From Mucilaginibacter sp. UBA4741 (GTDB taxonomy: Bacteria > Bacteroidota > Bacteroidia > Sphingobacteriales > Sphingobacteriaceae): a stretch of DNA of 5,026 bases. The DNA is taken from the NCBI GenBank assembly GCA_002403905.1, contig DHIR01000049.1, forward strand, positions 1 to 5,026, read 5' to 3'. Positions within the stretch are counted from its first letter, which is position 1, and every line of letters begins with the position of its first letter. Below are positions 1 to 4,385 of the stretch, one piece after another. The notes below the pieces were generated by a model. That model made no database searches and was not told the DNA's origin. It saw nothing but the letters and a program-made list of their open reading frames with translations. Position numbers and translations under genes: made by a program.

Positions 1-14
1 TGTTATTAAACGCC

Positions 15-281
15 TTATTCTAAAGGGAAAATCAAAAGGTTAAGCAGGATAAATGAACCTAATATATATAAGAATATTTTGTATTTAGACTTTTTACCTA
101 TAAACAAAATAAAAGCTGCAAACAAAATCAGACACAATGTTATATTATAGTCGACTACATATGGCCAAAACAAATAGGCCCCATAAATCCACAATGCGAA
201 TAAAATTGCGCTTATCCCAATTAATCTAAAAGGAAGCGAGGCTATTTTTTCATGATCAACTGAATTTGTGTTATTGTTCAT
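15..281 (-). CDS. small hydrophobic membrane protein, unknown function
   Basis: This is an 88-residue protein with an ATG at 281-279 and a TAA stop at 17-15. I do not recognise the family. After a short polar N-terminus (about residues 1-16, Asn/Asp/Glu-rich) it has three likely membrane segments: about 19-41 (aromatic-rich, with WIYGAYLFWPYVV), 46-62 and 68-85. A short basic loop, KKSKYK, lies between the second and third. The positive loop at 63-68 would probably sit on the cytoplasmic side of the inner membrane. The gene is AT-rich, as is its divergent neighbour at 437, with about 155 bases between the two starts. No Shine-Dalgarno sequence is visible, which is normal for Bacteroidota. The clear segment pattern and complete reading frame support a real gene, but nothing points to a role. 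Confidence 0.6.
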   Translation of the reverse strand: MNNNTNSVDHEKIASLPFRLIGISAILFALWIYGAYLFWPYVVDYNITLCLILFAAFILFIGKKSKYKIFLYILGSFILLNLLIFPLE

Positions 282-436
282 TTAGTTTATTACTGCAAAT
301 ACATCCACTTGATAAATATATGTATATCTTCTTTCATTTCTGCTCTTTGTATTTGTTATACTCATCCACAGATGCTCGTGCTGGGTGTGTCAGTAGTGGT
401 TTTTTTTATACCTTTAATAAATTAACCGATCACCAT

Positions 437-910
437 ATGTTTCGCATAATAAAAGTAATTGGGGTTATCCTTTTAGCAGCAATAGGATTTATTTGCCTCT
501 CTACAATCTTTACAAGTTATTTGGCAAACGAAAAAATAGATACAATTCAGTTAACAAATATTGGAGCAGCGTCCTTATTTGCAATAGCAAGTGTCACATT
601 TAATTGGGCAAAGAGCTTAGATCAAGAAAAATATAGTGATTATGTAAAAGATTTAAATAGAACAGCTGTCAATAGTATTGTTGCAGCGATAGTTTTTATT
701 GTTGGCTCATTGGAAAAATATGTGGTGATAAAAAATATGCTTCCAAATATCGGCAACTTGGATATAAAATTAGTTTTCCAAATTGCTTTTTTTGCAACAT
801 TTATCGTTGCTTGGATCAGTTTTCCCCGCTGTCCGAAGTTTACAACTTCGGACCATTATGCCTGTAGCCTGCCGCTACAAGTGCAGATTGCTTGTTTGGG
901 GTTACAATAG
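437..910 (+). CDS. membrane protein of unknown function with a repeat-derived C-terminus
   Basis: The frame is open from 266, but I place the start at ATG 437. Translation from there begins MFRIIKVIGVILL, a natural first membrane segment, whereas the upstream part is low-quality sequence that would overlap the start of the divergent gene. The product is 157 residues with likely membrane segments at about 4-28, 40-57, 77-92 and 110-129. A charged stretch between the second and third (about 59-76) contains SLDQEKYSDYVKDLNR. The family is not recognised. From residue 130 (base 826 onward) the reading frame runs into a palindromic repeat element. The last ~28 residues (RCPKFTTSDHYACSLPLQ and following) are polar and unlike the rest, and are best explained as translated repeat. 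The gene is therefore either truncated at its native 3' end or has acquired a new tail. It may still make a four-segment membrane protein. Confidence 0.5.
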   Translation: MFRIIKVIGVILLAAIGFICLSTIFTSYLANEKIDTIQLTNIGAASLFAIASVTFNWAKSLDQEKYSDYVKDLNRTAVNSIVAAIVFIVGSLEKYVVIKNMLPNIGNLDIKLVFQIAFFATFIVAWISFPRCPKFTTSDHYACSLPLQVQIACLGLQ

Positions 911-961
911 TCTAAAGACTATTTGCATAGTAGTCCGAAGTCACAGACATTCGGACAGCGG
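826..961. repeat. palindromic intergenic repeat element (REP/MITE-like)
   Basis: The outer ends form a perfect 12-bp inverted repeat: CCGCTGTCCGAA at 826-837 and TTCGGACAGCGG at 950-961. Each end also folds on itself. The left end makes GTCCGAAGTT (831-840) / AACTTCGGAC (844-853) with a 3-base loop. The right end makes GTCCGAA (933-939) / TTCGGAC (950-956), extended by an inner GTC/GAC pair. Between them are two further hairpins: TGTAGC (863-868) / GCTACA (874-879), and ATAGTCT (907-913) / AGACTAT (916-922). Stacked hairpins inside terminal inverted repeats are typical of non-autonomous palindromic elements. The left part overlaps the 3' end of the membrane protein gene at 437. No transposase is present. 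The mobilising enzyme would have to act in trans, which is an inference. Confidence 0.7.
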
Positions 962-1080
962 TGAGGGGCCAAGCTTTGGTATTGTGCAAATTTGCGTTAG
1001 GATAAAAGCGGATACCGGCCCTCTTGCGCGTAAGGCCCTGTAGGCGTATGAATGTACAGCCCGGCCGCAGGCAACGCCCT
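962..1080. other. GC-rich non-coding stretch, probably repeat-derived
   Basis: This stretch follows the palindromic element at 826-961 directly and differs in composition from the AT-rich DNA around it. It includes a weak hairpin around 1015-1038 (GGCC plus CTT pairing with AAG plus GGCC about a GCGCGT centre) and a GC-rich segment, CAGCCCGGCCGCAGG. An 86-codon reading frame runs through 783-1043, but it lies mostly inside repeat DNA, is rich in Arg/His/Ser and resembles no domain, so I do not call it a gene. Its style suggests a second intergenic repeat or an extension of the first. That is inference and needs a genome-wide copy count. Confidence 0.35.
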
Positions 1081-1084
1081 AATT

Positions 1085-1115
1085 CAGTTGGCAGTTATAA
1101 GTAGGCAGTTGGCAG
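1085..1115. repeat. short direct repeat CAGTTGGCAG x2
   Basis: CAGTTGGCAG occurs at 1085-1094 and again at 1106-1115, a 21-base period. The second copy is followed by further AT-rich DNA leading to the GH78 gene. Short GTTGGCAG-type direct repeats are common filler between genes in this group. No function is implied. Confidence 0.6.
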
Positions 1116-1131
1116 CATCACAATAAAAAAA

Positions 1132-1161
1132 ATCCTAAAATCTTCACATCCTAAAAATCTT
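1132..1161. repeat. short direct repeat ATCCTAAAA(A)TCTT x2
   Basis: ATCCTAAAATCTT (1132-1144) and ATCCTAAAAATCTT (1148-1161) are near-identical tandem units separated by three bases. They differ by one inserted A, which looks like replication slippage. They lie 37 bases upstream of the GH78 start, within what should be its promoter or 5' leader. Confidence 0.6.
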
Positions 1162-1181
1162 AGTCTATCTTTAAATTTCCA

Positions 1182-1197
1182 ACTTGTATATACCTGA
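1182..1197 (+). promoter_or_regulatory. GntR-style operator-like site abutting the GH78 start codon
   Basis: The 16 bases just before the ATG begin ACTTGTATATAC, then CTGA. They match the palindrome ACTTGTATATACAAGT at 13 of 16 positions. The same 12-mer occurs on the opposite strand at 3949-3960. GT-N4-AC symmetry is the general signature of GntR-family operators, and Bacillus AraR (GntR family) binds related TTGTAC-type half-sites. A site here would cover the translation start region, so a bound repressor could block transcription through it. No regulator gene is in the window. The assignment rests only on motif shape and recurrence. Confidence 0.35.
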
Positions 1198-3576
1198 ATG
1201 AGACCTTTCTTTAACGCCCTATTATTTATTGGCAGCTTGCTGCCTGTAAGCCCATCCTTCGCTCAATCGCCCGGCGAAACGCCTGTGCCCAAAATATGGA
1301 ACGCCTTTTGGATAAACGCCCGTAACGAAACCGGGCGGGATTATGGCGTATTCTATTTCCGCAAGCACGTAGAGCTGGCGGCTAAACCGGCTACGTTTTT
1401 TGTAAATGTATCGGCAGATAACCGGTATAAATTATATGTTAACGGCACGCTGGTGTCGTTAGGCCCGGCGCGGGGCGATACTTATTTCTGGAACTATGAG
1501 CATGTGGACCTGGCGCCTTATTTGGTCGCGGGAAAAAACACCGTATCGGCAATGGTATGGAACGAGGCCGAGGTAAGGCCCGAAGCACAGATCTCGCTAC
1601 GCACCGCGTTTATTCTGCAAGGCAGTACCCCTGCCGAAGAAGTACTAAACACCAACAACTCCTGGAAAGCCATGCGCGACCCGGCCTATCGCCCACTACC
1701 GGTGTCGTTGGGTTATGGTGCGTATTACGTTGCCGGACCAGGCGAGTTGGTTGACCAAAGCAAAACCATTAAAAACGCCATGACCACCGATTTGGACGAT
1801 ACCGCCTGGCCCGCCGCCGCTAACCTGGATCGCGGCAAACCAAAGGGCATGGCCGATGCTTTCGGGTGGATGCTGGTGCAATCGTCATTGCCGCAAATGG
1901 AACGGGTTTACCAGCGCGTGCAGTCAGTGCGTAAGTCGGTTGGGGTTGATGTGCCGCAGGGATGGCCCCTTGCTAAAACGGCTTTGACTATTCCGGCTAA
2001 TACTACGGCTACATTAATACTGGATCAAACTTTTTTAACCAATGCCTACCTCACGCTAAATTTTAGCAAGGGTACGGGTGCGGGGATATCTTTGACTTAT
2101 GCCGAGTCGCTTTTTGATAATTTGAAGAAGTATGGCATCCGCAAAGGCGACCGTAACGCTGTTGAAGGTAAAGAAATGGGCGGGCGCAAGGATAGTTTAC
2201 TGGCCGATGGCAGTGCTAACCAAAGTTTCACTACGTTGTACTGGCGCACGTACCGCTACATTCGCCTGATTGTACATACCCGCAATGAACCGTTGGTGAT
2301 AAATGATATATACGGCACCGCCACCGGCTACCCGTTCACCATGAACGCGAGCTTAAAAACCGACAACCCCGAAATGCAGCAAATGCTGAATATTGGCTGG
2401 CGCACCGCCCGTATGGATGCTATTGAAACCTATATGGATTGCCCCTATTATGAGCAGCTGCAATACATTGGCGATACCCGCATACAGGGCATGGTGAGCT
2501 ACTACAACAGCGGCGATGACCGCCTGATGCGCAACGCAATTAACCTGATGGACCAAAGCCGACTTGGCGAGGGCATTACCCTGAGCAGGCACCCAAGCTA
2601 TAGTCCGCAGATAATTTCTACGTTTTCGTTATGGTACATTGGGGTGCTGCATGATTATTGGATGTACCGGCCCGACAGCACTTTTATAAAGAACAAACTA
2701 CAAGGCGAACGCGCCGTGCTTGACTTTTTTAGCCGTTACCAGCAAACCAACGGATCATTAAAAAACGTGCCCTATTGGACGTTTGTTGATTGGTCCGTAG
2801 GCTGGGGCGGCGGCTCGCCGCCTTTGGGCAGTAAGGGCGGCTCGTGTATTTTAGACCTGCAATTGCTTACCGCCTATCAACAAGCCGCGCAGATGGAAGC
2901 CAAACTGGGCATGCCCGCTTTTGCCAAACTATACAGCGCCAAAGCCACGCAACTAAAGCAAACCATACAGCAAAAGTATTGGGACGCGGCTAAAGGTTTG
3001 TATGCCGATAATGAGGATAAAAACCGTTTTTCGCAACACACCAACTCGCTGGCGATACTGACCGGGGTGGCCTCGCCTGCTGTTGCGCCGGGCATAGCCC
3101 ATAAAATGCTGACCGATGCCACGCTTACCCAATGCACCATTTACTTTAAATATTATTTGCACCTGGCCCTAACGCGCGCCGGGCTGGGTAATGATTACCT
3201 AAAATGGCTTGACCTTTGGCGCGAAGATATTAAACTGGGCCTAACCACCTGGGCCGAAATGAGCAACGTAGCCAGCAGCCGCAGCGACTGCCATGCCTGG
3301 GGCGCCAGCCCCAACATAGAGTTTTACCGCACCATACTGGGTATAGACAGCTACGCCCCCGGCTTCGCCAAAATAAAAATTGAACCTCACCTTGGCGACC
3401 TTAAAACCGCCGAAGGCCAGATACCACACCCTAACGGCAAAGTAGCCGTAAGCTATGTGCTTACCGGCACCGCCTGGCACATTAAGCTAACCCTGCCCGC
3501 AAAAACCAGCGGTGTATTTGTTTGGAAAGGCAAGCAGTTTGCCTTGAAGAGTGGAGAGAATGTGTTTAGGATGTAG
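1198..3576 (+). CDS. secreted GH78 alpha-L-rhamnosidase-like glycoside hydrolase
   Basis: This 792-residue protein probably removes terminal alpha-L-rhamnose (or a similar sugar) from glycans by an inverting mechanism in the periplasm or outside the cell. Residues 1-22 are a signal peptide (hydrophobic core ALLFIGSLLPV, cleavage after SFA). There is no lipobox cysteine. Domains in order: an N-terminal jelly-roll (about 32-200) with SADNRYKLYVNG, the Bac_rhamnosid_N style; a beta domain (about 235-375) ending in LYWRTYRYIRL; an (alpha/alpha)6 barrel (about 380-712); and a C-terminal beta domain (about 715-790). In the barrel, DCPYYEQLQYIGD (414-426) corresponds to the GH78 DCPxRxExxGWxGD motif, giving Glu419 as candidate general acid. 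TTWAE (683-687) gives Glu687 as candidate base, followed by HAWGASP (699-705). The usual Arg and Gly-Trp are replaced, so the true substrate is uncertain. The gene stands alone and is GC-richer than its neighbours. Confidence 0.92.
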   Translation: MRPFFNALLFIGSLLPVSPSFAQSPGETPVPKIWNAFWINARNETGRDYGVFYFRKHVELAAKPATFFVNVSADNRYKLYVNGTLVSLGPARGDTYFWNYEHVDLAPYLVAGKNTVSAMVWNEAEVRPEAQISLRTAFILQGSTPAEEVLNTNNSWKAMRDPAYRPLPVSLGYGAYYVAGPGELVDQSKTIKNAMTTDLDDTAWPAAANLDRGKPKGMADAFGWMLVQSSLPQMERVYQRVQSVRKSVGVDVPQGWPLAKTALTIPANTTATLILDQTFLTNAYLTLNFSKGTGAGISLTYAESLFDNLKKYGIRKGDRNAVEGKEMGGRKDSLLADGSANQSFTTLYWRTYRYIRLIVHTRNEPLVINDIYGTATGYPFTMNASLKTDNPEMQQMLNIGWRTARMDAIETYMDCPYYEQLQYIGDTRIQGMVSYYNSGDDRLMRNAINLMDQSRLGEGITLSRHPSYSPQIISTFSLWYIGVLHDYWMYRPDSTFIKNKLQGERAVLDFFSRYQQTNGSLKNVPYWTFVDWSVGWGGGSPPLGSKGGSCILDLQLLTAYQQAAQMEAKLGMPAFAKLYSAKATQLKQTIQQKYWDAAKGLYADNEDKNRFSQHTNSLAILTGVASPAVAPGIAHKMLTDATLTQCTIYFKYYLHLALTRAGLGNDYLKWLDLWREDIKLGLTTWAEMSNVASSRSDCHAWGASPNIEFYRTILGIDSYAPGFAKIKIEPHLGDLKTAEGQIPHPNGKVAVSYVLTGTAWHIKLTLPAKTSGVFVWKGKQFALKSGENVFRM

Positions 3577-3583
3577 GCCTTTA

Positions 3584-3616
3584 AGACTTACGAAGTTTTA
3601 AAAACTTCGTAAGTCT
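3584..3616. repeat. perfect 16-bp-arm palindrome, possible terminator
   Basis: AGACTTACGAAGTTTT (3584-3599) and AAAACTTCGTAAGTCT (3601-3616) are perfect inverted repeats around a single A. The element begins eight bases after the GH78 stop codon, so the transcript would form a strong hairpin there that could end or stabilise the mRNA. No proper U-tract follows (GATTTG), so I rank it as a repeat first and a terminator second. The core CGAAGTT...AACTTCG is shared with the hairpin at 831-853, which suggests related REP-type elements on both sides of the enzyme gene. Confidence 0.75.
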
Positions 3617-3631
3617 GATTTGCGCGTTTAG

Positions 3632-3741
3632 TTCCCTCCCCACGGGAGGCGCGCGCCGACAGTGAAGTGGCAGGGAGGGGTTTATACGCCCGACAGGCAC
3701 GCGGGCTAAACCCCTCCCTACACCCTCCCGGTGGGAGGGAA
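3632..3741. repeat. nested GC-rich inverted-repeat element (MITE-like)
   Basis: The outer arms TTCCCTCCCCACGGGAGG (3632-3649) and CCTCCCGGTGGGAGGGAA (3724-3741) pair at 16 of 18 positions. Inside them, GGGAGGGGTTTA (3673-3684) pairs perfectly with TAAACCCCTCCC (3707-3718), with an extra GCCCG/CGGGC match bordering the loop. Each outer arm is also a small hairpin by itself (CCTCCC/GGGAGG around 3 bases). A single strand could therefore fold either as one long stem or as a multi-arm structure. The element is about 110 bases long, has no coding capacity, and lies 15 bases beyond the palindrome at 3584-3616. This fits a non-autonomous palindromic repeat. Confidence 0.7.
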
Positions 3742-3809
3742 TCGCACGGGCCCTGCTTATCATCCGCTTGCTGGTAAATTATATTCCAACCTATCAAACA
3801 GACAGGCCT

Positions 3810-3839
3810 AATCTTCAATCTTTAATCACCAATCTTTAA
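3810..3839. repeat. AATCTT direct-repeat tract
   Basis: AATCTT starts at 3810, 3817 and 3831. The last two copies extend to AATCTTTAA (3817-3825 and 3831-3839). It resembles the ATCCTAAAATCTT tract at 1132-1161 in composition and is probably slippage-prone intergenic filler. No function can be read from it. Confidence 0.5.
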
Positions 3840-3927
3840 AAAAATTCATTTTTTTTCGCGCCCGCACCCTCGCACCAACCATTTCCCTAACCAACTATCC
3901 CACAATTAACTAATGACTAAATAAGGA

Positions 3928-3960
3928 AACTTGTAAAGTCAAGTTATTGTATATACAAGT
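3928..3960. promoter_or_regulatory. GntR-style operator-like cluster upstream of the small secreted peptide gene
   Basis: TTGTATATACAA (3947-3958) is a perfect 12-bp palindrome. The 16 bases at 3945-3960 match ACTTGTATATACAAGT at 14 positions. Just upstream, AACTTG (3928-3933) and CAAGTT (3940-3945) form a second inverted repeat, and ACTTGTA (3929-3935) also pairs with TACAAGT (3954-3960). Closely spaced half-sites like these suggest a regulator-binding region. The GT-N4-AC core fits the GntR family. The cluster ends about 140 bases before the ATG at 4103. Its reverse strand shares 12 bases with the sequence before the GH78 gene. Function is inferred from shape only. Confidence 0.35.
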
Positions 3961-4102
3961 ATAATTTACCCACTTTACCTATCGTTTAAAGAAAATAAAC
4001 CCACAAATGGTGTCGTTATATATGCGGATAACCACTAGTCGCTTTTATAAAAAAGGGCTTGGGCATCCGGACAATTTTATTTAAACATCAAAATTAAAAA
4101 CT

Positions 4103-4267
4103 ATGAAAAAGCGATTAATTATGCTGATGATCTTATCGGCATTCAGTTTACAGGAATTTGCCTTCGGGATGCAACAGCAAGACACCACCAAAAAACAGAA
4201 AAAGCATATGAAGCACGACGTTGCAAAAAAAGACAGTGTTAAAAAGGATACTGTTAAAAAGCCATAG
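4103..4267 (+). CDS. 54-residue secreted lysine-rich peptide, unknown function
   Basis: The frame runs from ATG 4103 to TAG 4265-4267. Residues 1-22 look like a signal peptide: basic MKKR, a hydrophobic core LIMLMILSAFSL, then EFAFG with likely cleavage near residue 20-22. The mature part (about 32 residues) is extremely basic and repetitive, QQQDTTKKQKKHMKHD then AKKDSVKKDTVKKP, with a KKDSV/KKDTV pentad repeated. It contains no cysteine and no aromatic residue after the signal. It resembles the short Lys/Asp-repeat secreted proteins (MXKDX-type) often seen in Bacteroidota. That is a likeness of style, not a proven family. The mature peptide is probably disordered and periplasmic. The gene stands alone, is preceded by an A-rich leader (AAAATTAAAAACT) instead of a Shine-Dalgarno site, and is followed 24 bases later by a strong hairpin terminator, which supports it as a real monocistronic gene. 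Confidence 0.75.
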   Translation: MKKRLIMLMILSAFSLQEFAFGMQQQDTTKKQKKHMKHDVAKKDSVKKDTVKKP

Positions 4268-4291
4268 GCTAATTGATATTAGTACCCTGCT

Positions 4292-4328
4292 AAAGGCCCC
4301 GGATTGGATGATTTGGGGCCTTTGTTTA
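4292..4328 (+). terminator. intrinsic terminator of the small secreted peptide gene
   Basis: AAAGGCCCC (4292-4300) pairs perfectly with GGGGCCTTT (4315-4323) across a 14-base loop. It is followed by GTTTA, so the RNA ends in a U-rich run (TTTGTTTA, 4321-4328). It lies 24 bases after the stop codon at 4267. It also separates this gene from the convergent gene ending at 4386, although the U-tract favours plus-strand transcripts. Confidence 0.8.
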
Positions 4329-4385
4329 TAATGTCACAAGTAGCCTTTTCGCATTTACCCGCCCGACATTGCGCCAGCTTGGGTC

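Larger units (their letters stand above)
3577..4102. other. 526-base intergenic region rich in repeats
   Basis: I see no convincing gene here on either strand. Two minus-strand reading frames (3581-3763 and 3588-3818) are simply translations of the inverted repeats and look like no protein. The region holds, in order: a perfect palindrome right after the GH78 stop, a nested GC-rich inverted-repeat element, an AATCTT direct-repeat tract, an A/T-rich stretch with a T8 run near 3850, a C-rich purine-poor stretch (about 3859-3900), an operator-like set of inverted repeats, and about 140 bases of leader before the small gene at 4103. I could not find a clear Bacteroidota promoter (TTG, 19-21 bases, TAnnTTTG). 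Confidence 0.6.

Noticed and set aside
341..355. Possible -7 box TGTATTTG (348-355) for the membrane protein gene at 437
   Set aside because: It has one mismatch to the consensus and no -33 TTG at proper spacing. Such matches are frequent in AT-rich DNA.
266..436. N-terminal extension of the membrane protein gene to the ATG at 266
   Set aside because: It would overlap the first codons of the divergent gene, and the extra 57 residues do not look like a conserved segment. The ATG at 437 starts directly on a membrane helix.
783..1043. 86-codon plus-strand reading frame overlapping the end of the membrane protein gene
   Set aside because: It lies almost wholly in the palindromic element and the repeat-like DNA after it, has no protein-like domain pattern, and overlaps a better frame. 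It is most likely repeat DNA that happens to be open.
1085..1161. Short direct repeats considered as a CRISPR array
   Set aside because: The units are only 10-14 bases, with just two copies each and almost no spacer. There are no cas genes in the window.
1142..1173. Possible Bacteroidota promoter for the GH78 gene, with TATCTTTA at 1166-1173 as the -7 box
   Set aside because: It matches TAnnTTTG except for the last base, but no TTG box is found at the expected 19-21 base spacing, so it is too weak to annotate.
1198..1266. Lipoprotein signal on the GH78 enzyme
   Set aside because: There is no cysteine near the end of the signal sequence. SFA followed by QS fits signal peptidase I instead.
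1557..3480. Several 60-87 codon frames on both strands inside the GH78 gene
   Set aside because: They are shadows of a long, well-supported coding frame in GC-rich DNA and show no domain content.
3581..3818. Two overlapping minus-strand reading frames downstream of the GH78 gene
   Set aside because: They translate the inverted repeats at 3584-3616 and 3632-3741, are rich in Arg/Pro/Gly, and have no independent coding signal.
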